From the NCBI RefSeq assembly GCF_913062725.1, contig NZ_CAJXWY010000013.1, positions 1 to 64,000 of the forward strand: DNA of 64,000 nucleotides, given 5' to 3'. A model generated the notes under the pieces. It saw nothing but the letters and a program-made list of their open reading frames with translations, had not been told where the DNA came from and did no database searches. The position numbers and the translations under genes are program-made. Numbering within the stretch: position 1 is the first letter of the stretch; each line of letters starts with the position of its first letter. This stretch comes from an uncultured Thiohalocapsa sp. GTDB taxonomy: Bacteria; Pseudomonadota; Gammaproteobacteria; Chromatiales; Chromatiaceae. This document shows, piece after piece, positions 44,010 to 57,341 of the stretch.

Positions 44010-46244
44010 ATGGTGCAGACCACCACCAATCTCCCCGAGCGCGCCGAGGACAACGCCGACGCCGTGCACCAATGGCTCGGGCGCATCGCGGAGCGCTACG
44101 ACGCCGACGCCCGCCGCCGGCTGGAAGCCGCCGGCGCACTACTGCTCGATTGCCACGGTGATGCGCTGCTCGACACCGGCGAGAGCGCCGTGCGCCACCG
44201 TTTGTCGGCGGCGGACATCCTGTTCAGCCTGCGCCTGGACGCCGATACCCTCTGCGCCGCCCTGCTCCAGGGCTGCGCCGACGGCGACACCGGGACTGCG
44301 CAACGGCTGACGGACATCTTCGGCCCGGCACTGGTGCGCATGACCGTGGACCTGGCGCGTATCGAGCAGCTGACCCGGGTCGAGTACGTCGCCGAAGGCG
44401 GCAAGCGCGCCGCCCGCAACCGCCAGCAGCGGGAAGAGAATCTGCGCCGTATGCTGCTCGGCATCGGCACGGATGTGCGCGTGGTGTTGGTGGTGCTCGC
44501 CGAGCGGCTGCATCTGCTGCGCCGCTCCAAGCACCTCTCGGCCGAGCGCCGGCGCGACATCGCCGCGGACACCCGCCGGGTGTATGCACCGCTCGCCAAT
44601 CGCCTGGGTGTGTGGCAGCTCAAGTGGGAGCTGGAAGATCTCTCACTGCGTGCTGCGGAGCCGGAGACCTACATGGGCATCGCCAAGGCGCTGTCGGAGC
44701 GCCGCAACGAGCGCCAGGACTCCATCGCCCGCGTGCTCACGGTGCTGCGCACGGAGCTCGCCGCCGCGGGCATCACCGCCGAGGTCACCGGCCGGCCGAA
44801 GCATATTTACAGCATCTGGCGCAAAATGCAGCGCAAAGGCGTGGATATCGATCAAATCTTTGACCTGCGGGCCGTGCGGGTGCTGGTAGACGACATCCCC
44901 GCCTGCTACTCGGCGCTGGGTGTGGTGCACGGCCTCTGGGCACATATTCCCTCTGAGTTCGACGACTACATCGCCACGCCCAAGGGCAACAACTACCAGT
45001 CCCTGCACACCGCGGTGGTGGGTCCGGAGGACAAGCCACTGGAGGTGCAGATCCGCACCCATGCCATGCACGAGCATGCCGAATATGGCGTCGCCGCCCA
45101 CTGGGCCTACAAGGAGGCGAAGGGCTACGACCCGGACTTCCAGCGCCGGGTGGTCTCCATGCGCCAATGGCTGGAGCACACAGGCGAGCTCGAACAGGGT
45201 GAGGAGGCCAACCCGCCGCCAGCGGGCGCGCTGGCGCCCGCGCACGTCTATGTGCTGACGCCCCAGGCCAAGGTGGTGGAGCTGCCGCGCGGCGCCACCC
45301 CCCTCGACTTCGCCTATACCATCCACTCGGAGATCGGCCACCGCTGCCGTGGCGCACGGGTGGACGGCCGCATGGTGCCGCTCACTCACCAGCTGCAAAG
45401 CGGCGAGACGGTGGAGATTCTCACGCAGAAGAACGCCCAGCCGAGCCGCGACTGGCTGAGCGCCCACCATGGCTATCTGGTGACATCCCGGGCCCGTAAC
45501 CGGGTCCGCCAGTGGTTCAAGCAGCAAGACTTCGATCGTCACTTCGCAGAAGGCCGTGCCGCCATGGATCGCGAGCTGAGCCGGCTCGGGATCGAGTCGG
45601 CCCCGCAGTGGGACAAGCTCGCCGAGCGCTTCAACCTGAAGACCGGCGACGATCTGCTCGCCGCCGTCGGCCGCGGTGACCTCGCCGCCGGCCAGGTGGC
45701 GCGTCAGGTGGGAGAGCCGCGCGCCGAGCGCCGGGAGCCCGTCGACGAACTGCCGGCGCCGCGGTCAACGCCGCCGGCGCGGGAGCGCGCCGCGCGCTCA
45801 GAGGTGGTGGTCGCCGGCGTCGGCGACCTGATGACGCAAATGGCCGCCTGCTGCCATCCGGTGCCCGACGACAAGCTGGTAGGCTATGTGAGCGTCGGCC
45901 GTGGCGTCATCGTGCACCGCCGCAACTGTCGAGAAATCCTGAAGCTGTCGGATGCCGAGCGCGAGCGTCTGGTGGAGGTGAGCTGGGCCGCGCAGCCGGC
46001 GCAGACAGACCACCCGGTGGGCGTCGAACTGACGGCGGCGGACCGCCGCGGCCTGCTCCGGGACATCTCCTCGGCACTGGCCGACGCCGACGCCGACGTC
46101 CTCGGCAGCGACACCCACACGGACCCGACCAACGACGTCGCCCATATGCACTTCACCATCGCGGTGACGGACTCGGGGCACCTGGAGCGCGTCATCGCCC
46201 GTCTCAAACAGTTGCCGGACGTGCTGAGCGTCCGCCGCGCATAG
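44010..46244 (+). CDS. relA: GTP pyrophosphokinase RelA (synthetase-type RSH)
   Basis: Makes (p)ppGpp during amino-acid starvation on the ribosome. The 744 residues have the RSH layout. The N-terminal hydrolase-like domain has lost its HD motif (the site reads ALLQGCADGDT). The synthetase domain has GRPKHIYSIWRKMQRKG and IPSEFDDYIATPKGNNYQSLHT with the EFDD motif of synthetase-only RelA. TGS (VELPRGATPLDFAYTIHSEI), the conserved-cysteine region (CCHPVPDD) and a C-terminal ACT domain (LTAADRRGLLRDISSALADA) follow. It should thus be a monofunctional synthetase and a separate SpoT is expected elsewhere. Confidence 0.95.
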   Translation: MVQTTTNLPERAEDNADAVHQWLGRIAERYDADARRRLEAAGALLLDCHGDALLDTGESAVRHRLSAADILFSLRLDADTLCAALLQGCADGDTGTAQRLTDIFGPALVRMTVDLARIEQLTRVEYVAEGGKRAARNRQQREENLRRMLLGIGTDVRVVLVVLAERLHLLRRSKHLSAERRRDIAADTRRVYAPLANRLGVWQLKWELEDLSLRAAEPETYMGIAKALSERRNERQDSIARVLTVLRTELAAAGITAEVTGRPKHIYSIWRKMQRKGVDIDQIFDLRAVRVLVDDIPACYSALGVVHGLWAHIPSEFDDYIATPKGNNYQSLHTAVVGPEDKPLEVQIRTHAMHEHAEYGVAAHWAYKEAKGYDPDFQRRVVSMRQWLEHTGELEQGEEANPPPAGALAPAHVYVLTPQAKVVELPRGATPLDFAYTIHSEIGHRCRGARVDGRMVPLTHQLQSGETVEILTQKNAQPSRDWLSAHHGYLVTSRARNRVRQWFKQQDFDRHFAEGRAAMDRELSRLGIESAPQWDKLAERFNLKTGDDLLAAVGRGDLAAGQVARQVGEPRAERREPVDELPAPRSTPPARERAARSEVVVAGVGDLMTQMAACCHPVPDDKLVGYVSVGRGVIVHRRNCREILKLSDAERERLVEVSWAAQPAQTDHPVGVELTAADRRGLLRDISSALADADADVLGSDTHTDPTNDVAHMHFTIAVTDSGHLERVIARLKQLPDVLSVRRA

Positions 46245-46506
46245 TAGGACCGCTCTGGCAGCGTCCCTTGCCGGCGACCGCGGCAATGCGATGCCCGTTG
46301 TCCATGCGCCATCGCCCGGCCGTGCTGCGGCGAAGGAGTTCGCCGCCCGTCCGGCAAGTACTCTTCATTGCACCATGCACTACGCTGAATACACGGCTAG
46401 CACGGGCGCCGATCGACGCTCGGAACCCTCTCCGGGCGCATGGTAAACTAATGAATGTTTTTCGCGGCTTCGAGCGCGCCGCACCGACCAGCAGCGGCTC
46501 ACAGGT

Positions 46507-47568
46507 ATGCAGACCATCCTCGTCACCGGCGGCGCCGGCTTCATCGGCGGCAACTTCGTGCTACAGATGCTGCGCGAGCGGGACATCCGCATCGTGAATC
46601 TGGATAAGCTCACCTATGCCGGCAACCCGGACACCTTGGCATCGGTGCGGACAGATCCGCGGCATGTCTTCGTCCAGGGCGACATCGGCGACCGCAGCCT
46701 GGTGAGCGCACTGCTGCGTGAGCACGCCGTCGACGCCGTGGTCAACTTCGCCGCCGAGAGCCACGTGGATCGCTCCATCGACGGCCCGGCGGCGTTCATC
46801 GAGACCAATGTCCTCGGCACCTTCAACCTGCTGGACTGTACCCGGGACTATTGGGCCCGCCTCGATACCGACGCCCGCGCGGCGTTTCGCTTCCTCCACG
46901 TCTCCACCGACGAAGTCTACGGCTCCCTGGGGCCCACCGGCGCCTTCACCGAGACCACGGCCTATGCGCCGAGCTCCCCCTACTCGGCATCCAAAGCGGC
47001 GTCCGATCACCTGGTGCGCGCCTGGCACCACACCTACGGGCTGCCGGTGCTCACCACCAACTGCTCCAACAACTACGGCCCCTATCAGTTCCCCGAAAAG
47101 CTGATCCCGCTGATGATCGCCAAGGCGCAGGCCGGGGAGCCGCTGCCCATCTACGGCGACGGCAGCAACGTCCGCGACTGGCTGTACGTCGAGGACCACT
47201 GCCGCGCCATCGCCCGGGTGCTGGAGGCCGGGCGCCCGGGCGAGGTCTACAACATCGGCGGCAACAGCGAGAAGAGTAATCTGGAGGTGGTGGATACCCT
47301 CTGTGCCCTGCTCGATGCGGCACTGCCCAACGCCCCGCACCGCCCGCATGCACAGCTCAAGCAATTCGTCACCGACCGCCCCGGCCACGACAAGCGCTAC
47401 GCCATCGACGCCAGCAAGCTTCAACGCGAGCTGGGCTGGACGCCGCAAGAGACCTTCGAGTCCGGCCTCGAGCGCACGCTGCACTGGTATCTGGATCACC
47501 AGACCTGGATGCGGCGGGTCATGGACGGCAGCTACCGTGGCCAGCGCTTGGGTATCGGCTCGCCCTAG
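46507..47568 (+). CDS. rfbB: dTDP-glucose 4,6-dehydratase
   Basis: Second step of dTDP-L-rhamnose synthesis. The 353-residue short-chain dehydrogenase has the NAD motif [11 protein letters not shown], the active-site TDEVYG and YSASK, and [20 protein letters not shown]. It is the first gene of a nucleotide-sugar cluster rfbB-rfbA-rfbC-fcl. No dTDP-4-dehydrorhamnose reductase gene (rfbD) is found in the window. The 262 bp upstream hold no gene. Confidence 0.97.
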   Translation: MQTILVTGGAGFIGGNFVLQMLRERDIRIVNLDKLTYAGNPDTLASVRTDPRHVFVQGDIGDRSLVSALLREHAVDAVVNFAAESHVDRSIDGPAAFIETNVLGTFNLLDCTRDYWARLDTDARAAFRFLHVSTDEVYGSLGPTGAFTETTAYAPSSPYSASKAASDHLVRAWHHTYGLPVLTTNCSNNYGPYQFPEKLIPLMIAKAQAGEPLPIYGDGSNVRDWLYVEDHCRAIARVLEAGRPGEVYNIGGNSEKSNLEVVDTLCALLDAALPNAPHRPHAQLKQFVTDRPGHDKRYAIDASKLQRELGWTPQETFESGLERTLHWYLDHQTWMRRVMDGSYRGQRLGIGSP

Positions 47569-47621
47569 CGCAGGATGCGCTCGACGGCTCGCCCCGACAC
47601 CAAGACTCAACAGGACATGTG

Positions 47622-48506
47622 ATGACGCGCAAGGGCATCATCCTCGCCGGCGGCTCCGGCACACGGTTGCATCCGCTGACCCTGTCGCTCAGCAAGCAGC
47701 TGCTTCCCGTGTACGACAAGCCAATGATCTACTACCCGCTGGCGGTGCTGATGATGGCGGGTATTCGCGAGATCCTGGTCATCACGACACCGCGCGACGA
47801 GCCCGCCTTCCGTGCCCTGCTCGGCGACGGCAGCCAATGGGGCATCGCCCTCGAGTATGCCGTGCAGCCCCAGCCCGGCGGGCTCGCCCAGGCCTTCGTC
47901 ATCGGCCGCGACTTCGTGGATGGCCACCCGAGCTGCCTGATTCTCGGCGACAATATCTTCTACGGGCACGGTCTCATCAGCAGCCTCAAGGCAGCCTCCC
48001 AACGGACTGACGGCGCGACGGTGTTCGGCTACTGGGTGAGGGACCCGGAGCGCTACGGTGTCGCCGAGTTCGCCGCCGACGGCAGCGTCATCGGGCTGGA
48101 GGAAAAGCCGGTTAAGCCAAGATCCAACTATGCCGTCACCGGCATCTATTTCTACGACGAGCAGGCCTGCGCACTGGCCGCCGAGCTCACCCCATCGGCC
48201 CGTGGCGAGCTTGAGATCACCGATCTCAACAAGCGCTATCTGCGGCAGGGCACGCTGCGGCTCGAGCGCCTGGGCCGGGGCATCGCCTGGCTCGATACCG
48301 GCACTCACGAGTCACTGATCCAAGCCGCCAACTTCATCGAGACCATCGAGCAACGCCAGGGACTCAAGGTCTGCGCGCCGGAAGAGGTCGCCTACCAACA
48401 CCAGTGGATCGACGCCGATGCCCTCATGGCCATCGCCGAGCCGCTGCGCAAAAGCGGCTACGGCGAGTACCTGCTCAGTCTGCTGCACCGGGAGCAGGAG
48501 CCATGA
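47622..48506 (+). CDS. rfbA: Glucose-1-phosphate thymidylyltransferase
   Basis: Makes dTDP-glucose from dTTP and glucose-1-phosphate. The 294-residue nucleotidyltransferase has [46 protein letters not shown] and the rhamnose-feedback-type C-terminus. The ATG at 47622 has AGGA 8 nt upstream; a GTG directly before it (47619) is in frame. It follows rfbB by 53 bp. Confidence 0.97.
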   Translation: MTRKGIILAGGSGTRLHPLTLSLSKQLLPVYDKPMIYYPLAVLMMAGIREILVITTPRDEPAFRALLGDGSQWGIALEYAVQPQPGGLAQAFVIGRDFVDGHPSCLILGDNIFYGHGLISSLKAASQRTDGATVFGYWVRDPERYGVAEFAADGSVIGLEEKPVKPRSNYAVTGIYFYDEQACALAAELTPSARGELEITDLNKRYLRQGTLRLERLGRGIAWLDTGTHESLIQAANFIETIEQRQGLKVCAPEEVAYQHQWIDADALMAIAEPLRKSGYGEYLLSLLHREQEP

Positions 48507-48552
48507 TGGCAGGTCGCGACGCGGATGCCACCTCCAGCGCAGACACGAGGCC

Positions 48553-49104
48553 ATGAACGTCACGCCCACGAGCCTGCCCGATGTGCTGCTCATCGAGCCG
48601 CAAATCCACGGTGACCAACGCGGCTGGTTCGTCGAGAGCTGGCAGCGCGAGCGCTATCGCGAGGCGGGCATCGATGCCGATTTCCTGCAGGACAACCAAT
48701 CCTTGTCCAGCCATGGCACGCTGCGCGGGCTGCACATCCAAAACCCCCACGGTCAGGGCAAGCTGGTGCAGGTCATTCAGGGTGAAGTCTATGATGTCGC
48801 CGTGGACGTGCGTCGCAGCTCGCCGTACTTCGGTCGCTGGACCGGCGCCCATCTCAGCGGCGAGAACAAGCATCAGCTCTGGGTGCCAAAGGGCTTCCTG
48901 CATGGCTTTCTCGTGCTCTCGCAGACGGCCCTGTTCAGTTACAAATGCACGGAACTGTATCATCCGGAAACGCAATTCGCGGTGCGCTGGGATGATCCGG
49001 ACATCGGCATCGCCTGGCCCCTCGAGGGCGAGCCCAAGCTCTCCGCGAAAGACCTGCACGCGCCCCGCCTGCGGGACATCCCCGAGGCGCGCCTCCCGGA
49101 TTGA
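48553..49104 (+). CDS. rfbC: dTDP-4-dehydrorhamnose 3,5-epimerase
   Basis: Cupin-fold epimerase of the dTDP-rhamnose pathway, 183 residues. Motifs are LLIEPQIHGDQRGWFVESW, the catalytic histidine in LRGLHIQNPHGQGKLV, VDVRRSSPYFGRW and VPKGFLHGFLVLS. The ATG at 48553 is chosen by homology; the frame is open upstream within the end of rfbA. It follows rfbA by 46 bp. Confidence 0.95.
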   Translation: MNVTPTSLPDVLLIEPQIHGDQRGWFVESWQRERYREAGIDADFLQDNQSLSSHGTLRGLHIQNPHGQGKLVQVIQGEVYDVAVDVRRSSPYFGRWTGAHLSGENKHQLWVPKGFLHGFLVLSQTALFSYKCTELYHPETQFAVRWDDPDIGIAWPLEGEPKLSAKDLHAPRLRDIPEARLPD

Positions 49105-49186
49105 TCCCAGCTGATCCGGGGCCGGGGACCGGCAGCATGAGCGCACCGAACTGAGGCTCGAGCAGACTACGCCGCCAGCCACAACC

Positions 49187-50167
49187 ATGTCACAGCACCC
49201 CAACCCGCAACGCCCCGTTTATGTCGCCGGCCACCGCGGCATGGTGGGCGCGGCCCTGGTGCGTGCACTGCGCGCCGCCGGCCATGAAAACATCATTACC
49301 CGCACCCACGCCGAGCTCGATCTCACCAATCAGGCGGCGGTTGCGGCCTTCTTCGCCGCCGAGCGCCCGGCACAGGTCTATCTCGCGGCGGCCAAAGTAG
49401 GCGGCATTCATGCCAACGACACCTATCCGGCGGACTTCATCTATGACAATTTGACCATCGAAGCCAACGTCATCCACGCCGCCTGGCGGCATCGCGCCGA
49501 CAGACTCTTGTTCCTCGGCAGCTCCTGCATCTATCCCAGGCTCGCCGCGCAGCCCATGCGCGAGGACGCCCTACTCACCGGCCCCCTCGAGCCCACCAAC
49601 GAGCCCTACGCCATCGCCAAGATCGCCGGGATCAAGCTTTGCGAGTCCTACAACCGCCAGCACGGCACGGACTTTCGCAGCGTCATGCCCACCAATCTCT
49701 ACGGTCCCGGCGATAACTATGATCTCGCCAATAGCCATGTCATCCCGGCCCTCATCCGCAAGTTCCACGAGGCGACGGTCGGTGGCGCCGAGCACGTTGA
49801 GGTCTGGGGCAGCGGCACCCCGCGGCGCGAATTCCTGCACGTGGACGATATGGCCGCAGCCTGCCTGCATGTCATGAATCTGGAGGCGCCGACCTACCGA
49901 TCGCACACCGGTCCGCGATTGTCACACATCAACGTCGGCACCGGCACGGACGTGACCATCGCCGAGCTCGCCCGGATGGTAAGCGAGGTGGTGAGGTTTG
50001 AGGGGGACATCCGTTTCGATCCGTCCAAGCCGGACGGTGCCCCCCGTAAACTGCTGGACGTGAGCCGGCTCAAAGCCCTCGGGTGGCAGCCGGGTATCGG
50101 CCTGCGTGAGGGCCTGGCCCAGGCTTATGACTGGTTTCTGGCCCACCAAGGCGAGCTCCGCAGATAA
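49187..50167 (+). CDS. fcl: GDP-L-fucose synthase
   Basis: Bifunctional 3,5-epimerase/4-reductase that finishes GDP-L-fucose from the Gmd product. The 326-residue SDR protein has [34 protein letters not shown] and the catalytic [20 protein letters not shown], all typical of Fcl/WcaG. It lies in the nucleotide-sugar cluster, 82 bp after rfbC, with its partner gmd 252 bp downstream rather than adjacent. Confidence 0.96.
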   Translation: MSQHPNPQRPVYVAGHRGMVGAALVRALRAAGHENIITRTHAELDLTNQAAVAAFFAAERPAQVYLAAAKVGGIHANDTYPADFIYDNLTIEANVIHAAWRHRADRLLFLGSSCIYPRLAAQPMREDALLTGPLEPTNEPYAIAKIAGIKLCESYNRQHGTDFRSVMPTNLYGPGDNYDLANSHVIPALIRKFHEATVGGAEHVEVWGSGTPRREFLHVDDMAAACLHVMNLEAPTYRSHTGPRLSHINVGTGTDVTIAELARMVSEVVRFEGDIRFDPSKPDGAPRKLLDVSRLKALGWQPGIGLREGLAQAYDWFLAHQGELRR

Positions 50168-50419
50168 GCCATCCACCCATGGCGCCGACCAGCCCAGCGC
50201 CGGCAGGTCGCCTGGCACAGCGCCGTTCCTGAATACTGTGGACGCTATCCCCGTGCCGCATCAGCTTCCAGTGCACAAGCCGCTTGGGCCGCTGCGCAGC
50301 GTCCATGGGACATGCGAAGCAGGCGGACTCAAAGCGCCGATCCGCCCTGTCGGCACCGTCGACGCACGACCCAATCACGCTCGCGACGCTAAACGAGCCC
50401 CGCCACGAGAACCCGATAC

Positions 50420-51505
50420 GTGAAGAAAGCTCTCATCACCGGCATCACCGGTCAGGACGGCGCCTACCTCGCCGAATGGTTGTTGCAAAAGGGCTATGAG
50501 GTCCACGGCATCAAACGCCGCAGCTCACTGTTCAATACCGACCGCATCGATCACCTGTACCAGGACCCACACGAGCCCGATCAGCGTTTCATCCTGCATC
50601 ACGGCGACCTGACGGACTCCTCCAGTCTGATCCGCATCATGCAGCAGGTGCGACCGGACGAGCTCTACAACCTCGCCGCGCAAAGCCACGTCGCCGTCTC
50701 ATTCGAGGAGCCCGAGTACACCGCCAACTCTGACGCCCTCGGCACCCTGAGACTGCTGGAGGCCATCCGCATCCTGGGGCTTGAGGACAAGACGCGCTTT
50801 TATCAGGCCTCCACGTCGGAGCTCTTCGGCAAGGTGCAGGAGATTCCGCAGTCGGAAACGACACCCTTCTACCCACGCTCACCCTACGCCGTCGCCAAGC
50901 TCTACGCCTATTGGATCACGGTCAACTACCGCGAGGCCTATGGGATTTATGCCTGCAACGGCATCCTGTTCAATCACGAGAGCCCCATCCGCGGCGAGAC
51001 CTTCGTCACGCGCAAGATCACCCGCGCCATCGCCCGGATCAAGCTGGGCCTCCAGGAGCGGTTGTACCTGGGCAACCTCGACGCCAAGCGCGACTGGGGT
51101 CACGCACGCGACTATGTCGTCATGCAATGGCTGATGCTGCAGCAGGAGCAGCCCGAAGACTTTGTCATCGCCACTGGCCAGCAATACTCCGTGCGCGACT
51201 TCGTCGAGGCCGCCGCCGGAGCGGTTGACCTGTCCATGCGTTGGGAGGGCGAAGGGGTGGACGAAAAAGGTTACGACGCCGCCACCGGTCAATGCATCGT
51301 CGCCGTCGATCCCCGCTACTTCCGCCCCACGGAAGTGGAAACCCTGCTCGGCGACGCGGGCAAGGCACACGATAAGCTCGGCTGGTCACCCCAGATTTCC
51401 TTCGAAGCACTGGTCCAGGACATGATGTGCAGCGACCTCGCCGAAGCCGAGCGCGACGCCCTCTGCGCCCGCGAAGGCTACCGCGTGCTGGAGCGCAACG
51501 AGTAG
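50420..51505 (+). CDS. gmd: GDP-mannose 4,6-dehydratase
   Basis: First step from GDP-mannose to GDP-L-fucose (or other GDP-deoxyhexoses). The 361-residue SDR enzyme starts at GTG with [20 protein letters not shown] and has [15 protein letters not shown], the active-site STSELFG and [10 protein letters not shown], and [20 protein letters not shown]. The 252-bp gap from fcl has no gene and probably contains its own promoter. Together with fcl it supplies fucose for surface polysaccharide. Confidence 0.97.
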   Translation: MKKALITGITGQDGAYLAEWLLQKGYEVHGIKRRSSLFNTDRIDHLYQDPHEPDQRFILHHGDLTDSSSLIRIMQQVRPDELYNLAAQSHVAVSFEEPEYTANSDALGTLRLLEAIRILGLEDKTRFYQASTSELFGKVQEIPQSETTPFYPRSPYAVAKLYAYWITVNYREAYGIYACNGILFNHESPIRGETFVTRKITRAIARIKLGLQERLYLGNLDAKRDWGHARDYVVMQWLMLQQEQPEDFVIATGQQYSVRDFVEAAAGAVDLSMRWEGEGVDEKGYDAATGQCIVAVDPRYFRPTEVETLLGDAGKAHDKLGWSPQISFEALVQDMMCSDLAEAERDALCAREGYRVLERNE

Positions 51506-51766
51506 CAACCACGGACTCATTATGAAAGGCCGGCGAGGGGCAGCGCTTCGCGGGAGGCGGATGTGCCTCTCCATTTTGGTGGGGCTAAACACATAAACAC
51601 GACAATTTAGCGAAAAGGAAACACGAATATGGAACCTCATCGCATCCACTGCGCCGACTAGGCCATCGGTTTGGTCCTGCGACCACTGGACAGACGGCGC
51701 ATGCGCCTCAATAGTGTGGCAGGCAACCAAAGTATCCAAAACACCCAGCCAGACGGAGACAACCTC

Positions 51767-52243
51767 GTGCAGAGAATCGCATCGCTCACCGCCCTGACCC
51801 TCGCCCTCCCCTTGGCGCTCACCATCGCCGGCAACGCCGCCGCCGAGCCGCTGAAGCCCGTGGAGCAAATCGAAACGCGTCAGGCCGGCTATCAATTCAT
51901 GTCCTGGAACATGGGCAAGATCAAGGCCAACCTCGACGGTGACTTCAGCCAACCGCAGGTGGCCGCCGCCGCCAATGCCATCGCCGGCATCGCCAACTCC
52001 GGCATGGGCGCCCTGTATGGACCGGGCACGGATCAGGACATCGGCGACGTCAAGACCCGCGTCAAACCGGCCCTGTTCACCAATCAGGCAGAGGTTGGCG
52101 AAGTTGCGCGCAACTTTATCGAGGCCGCCAACAACATGGCCGAAGTTGCGTCCATGGCCGAGGGCAAAGGCGACGTGAAAGCCGCTTTCGGCGAGCTGGG
52201 CGGAGCCTGCAAAGCCTGTCACGACAAGTTCCGCAAGGACTGA
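51767..52243 (+). CDS. Cytochrome c'
   Basis: Periplasmic four-helix-bundle c-type cytochrome that binds NO and is common in purple and denitrifying proteobacteria. The 158-residue precursor starts at GTG (GGAGA upstream) with a signal peptide ending near NAAAEP. The heme-binding CKACH lies close to the C-terminus (LGGACKACHDKFRKD), the class II cytochrome c arrangement. An open frame continues upstream, but it precedes the signal peptide. It is convergent with a cytochrome b gene that is a frequent neighbour of cytochrome c'. Confidence 0.93.
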   Translation: MQRIASLTALTLALPLALTIAGNAAAEPLKPVEQIETRQAGYQFMSWNMGKIKANLDGDFSQPQVAAAANAIAGIANSGMGALYGPGTDQDIGDVKTRVKPALFTNQAEVGEVARNFIEAANNMAEVASMAEGKGDVKAAFGELGGACKACHDKFRKD

Positions 52244-52483
52244 TCAGCCCTCCCGGAAACGACCGACCACGCCCGCCCATGCGCCCCAAGCAGCGCATGA
52301 GACGGGCCATCCAGCCCCCATCCTCGCAAACACCCACCGCACGCCGCCACGCCTGAGCCGACCGGCACAGCACCCCAGGGCCGACACCGCGCTCGTGCAG
52401 CCATAGGCGCCTATTCACGGTGAGCCCCCACCGGACGTTACCCGGCTCGGCCGGATAGCGCTCCGCCAAGGCCGACACATCAG

Positions 52484-53161
52484 CTACCAAGCTGGCACAG
52501 GCGGTGGTGGTGGCGGCGGCGGCAACAACCCGCCCGCGGCGATCCAGACGACGCCGGCGGCTACGGCCAGCCCCAATATCAAACTCCAGAGCTTACCGCC
52601 TCTGGCGGACTTGGCAGCCGCATCCTGCGACTCCTTCCAACCCACCACCATCGGCTTGACCAGATGCTTTCCACGCACTGCATAGACGGCGATAGCCGTC
52701 AAATGCAGCGCCACCAACCCCAGAATGATCCACAACCCCTGCCGGTGCAGCCCCGAGAGCCAGGTACTGGTTGCACTGCTCACCAGATCTGCGAGCGGTC
52801 CCTCGAAGGCAATATCATCATTGCTGAAGAGTCCACTCAACGCCTGCCAGGTCAGCATGCCCAGCAGCGCGAATACCGACAGCGCCCCGAGCGGATTATG
52901 CCCTTCGCCCTGCCAGCGCCCACGCAGGTAGGCGATCACACGTCCTGGTGTCGGCGCGAACTGAGCAAAGCGCGCGTAGGTGGAGCCGAGTAGGCCCCAC
53001 ACCAGACGAAATGTCAGCAGCCCGAGCACGAACAACCCCAGGCGCCCGTGCCATTCGATCCAACCGCCGCCGATCCAGCCGGTCAGGAGTGCGCCGGTCA
53101 CGCCGGCGAACAACAGCCAATGGAAAAGACGGGTCGGCAGATCCCAAACCTTGATACGCAT
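52484..53161 (-). CDS. Cytochrome b561/hydrogenase-type membrane cytochrome b
   Basis: A 225-residue protein starting at 53161 with VWDLPTRLFHWLLFAG, the signature of the Ni-Fe hydrogenase/cytochrome b561 family. Four membrane helices carry heme-ligand histidines (RLFHW, EWHGRLG, GLHRQG and ALHLTA). A fifth hydrophobic helix and a stretch of eight prolines end the protein. It probably passes electrons between the quinone pool and a periplasmic cytochrome; the convergent cytochrome c' is the obvious candidate partner (inference). Confidence 0.88.
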   Translation of the reverse strand: MRIKVWDLPTRLFHWLLFAGVTGALLTGWIGGGWIEWHGRLGLFVLGLLTFRLVWGLLGSTYARFAQFAPTPGRVIAYLRGRWQGEGHNPLGALSVFALLGMLTWQALSGLFSNDDIAFEGPLADLVSSATSTWLSGLHRQGLWIILGLVALHLTAIAVYAVRGKHLVKPMVVGWKESQDAAAKSARGGKLWSLILGLAVAAGVVWIAAGGLLPPPPPPPPVPAW

Positions 53162-53426
53162 CCTCGAACGACTTCCAGCGGTGACGACACCACGGCGGTG
53201 CCAGGTCGGGGCATTTTGGCGGATCACAGCGCGCTTCGGAAGGCACGGCCGGTACGCCGGCTGTGGGCACTGGTGGGCATCGACGGTGCGCTTCGCCGCG
53301 GAGTCATGATCGCCCGTACCGGTACCCGCCACCACCGGCGCACCCCAACACCCTGCAGGCTACAATGGGCCAATCGCACAAGCACCCAAGGATTTCCCGC
53401 CTGTATCGTCAACGGATCACACGACA

Positions 53427-54488
53427 GTGAAGCTTATTATCCAAATTCCGTGTTACAACGAGGCACAGACACTACCGGAAACAGTCGCGGACATTCCACG
53501 GCAAGTCGACGGCATCGACGCGGTTGAGATCCTCATCATCGACGACGGCAGCAAGGACCGCACGGTCGACGTTGCGCGGGCGATCGGCGTCGATCACATC
53601 ATCCGCAACAAACGCAACATCGGCTTGGCCCGTAGCTTCCGTAAAGGCTTGGACGCCTGTCTGGTTCGCGGTGCCGACATCATCGTCAACACGGATGGCG
53701 ACAATCAATACGCCGGCGCCGACATCCCGAAGTTGGTCCAGCCCATCGTGACAGGCCAGGCCGACATGGTCATCGGCGATCGCGAAACCCGCAAGATCCC
53801 GCACTTCTCACCACTCAAGAAATTCCTGCAGTCCGTGGGCAGCGCCGTCGTACGTATGCTCGCCGGCATCCACGTACCAGACACCGTGAGCGGATTTCGC
53901 GCCCTCTCTCGCGAGGCCGCCATCCGTATCAATATCGTCTCCTCCTTCAGCTATACCATCGAGACGATCATCCAGGCCGGCAAGCGCCAGTTGATGGTGC
54001 AGTCCGTGCCTGTGCGCACCAATCCCAAGACGCGCGAGTCCCGACTGTTCAAGAGCATTCCGCACTTCATTCAAAATTCCCTCGGTACGATGATACGGAT
54101 GTATGCCATGTATCAGCCGTTACGGGTATTTTTCTATCTCGGATCGGTTCTGACCATCATCGGCGTAGTGCCAATCATGCGTTTTCTTTTTTTTTACTTC
54201 ACCGGCGATGGCCAAGGCCATATCCAATCCCTGCTCCTCGGCGGTGTGCTGATTATCCTCGGCTTCATCACCTTTATGATCGGCCTGGTCGCAGATTTGA
54301 TCTCCTTCAACCGCCAAATCCTGGAGATGACGCTGGAGCGCGTACGGCGCATGGAGCTCGACCACTTCCGCACCGACGCCACACTTGGCTCCGACGCCAT
54401 CTACACGAAACAGGACGAGCGCTATGAGGATCACCCGCTAGACGGATCGGCAGGGCGCAGCGCCCAGCACCAGGGCACCTCGAATTGA
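53427..54488 (+). CDS. Family 2 glycosyltransferase with C-terminal membrane helices
   Basis: The 353-residue protein has the GT2 opening LIIQIPCYNEAQTLPETVAD, the DDGS motif (IIDDGSKDRT), DxD-type NTDGDNQY and TVSGFRALSREA. Two membrane helices follow (about residues 231-252 and 266-290) with a coiled C-terminus. This layout matches polyprenyl-phosphate sugar transferases (DPM1/GtrB-like), which load sugars on a lipid carrier for surface glycans. It starts at GTG with no clear ribosome site. The base composition is lower in GC than its neighbours, and a T9 tract lies inside the coding region, so transfer and phase variation are both possible. Confidence 0.88.
   Translation: MKLIIQIPCYNEAQTLPETVADIPRQVDGIDAVEILIIDDGSKDRTVDVARAIGVDHIIRNKRNIGLARSFRKGLDACLVRGADIIVNTDGDNQYAGADIPKLVQPIVTGQADMVIGDRETRKIPHFSPLKKFLQSVGSAVVRMLAGIHVPDTVSGFRALSREAAIRINIVSSFSYTIETIIQAGKRQLMVQSVPVRTNPKTRESRLFKSIPHFIQNSLGTMIRMYAMYQPLRVFFYLGSVLTIIGVVPIMRFLFFYFTGDGQGHIQSLLLGGVLIILGFITFMIGLVADLISFNRQILEMTLERVRRMELDHFRTDATLGSDAIYTKQDERYEDHPLDGSAGRSAQHQGTSN
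54187..54195 (+). repeat. T9 homopolymer inside the glycosyltransferase gene
   Basis: Nine consecutive T, preceded by TTTTC, lie in the codons for the first membrane helix (…RFLFFYF…). Such runs are rare in a genome this GC-rich and are classical sites of slipped-strand mispairing. Confidence 0.8.
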
Positions 54489-54521
54489 AAATCAACGACA
54501 ATCAGCGGCCGCCACGCCGCA

Positions 54522-57341
<2,820 letters not shown>

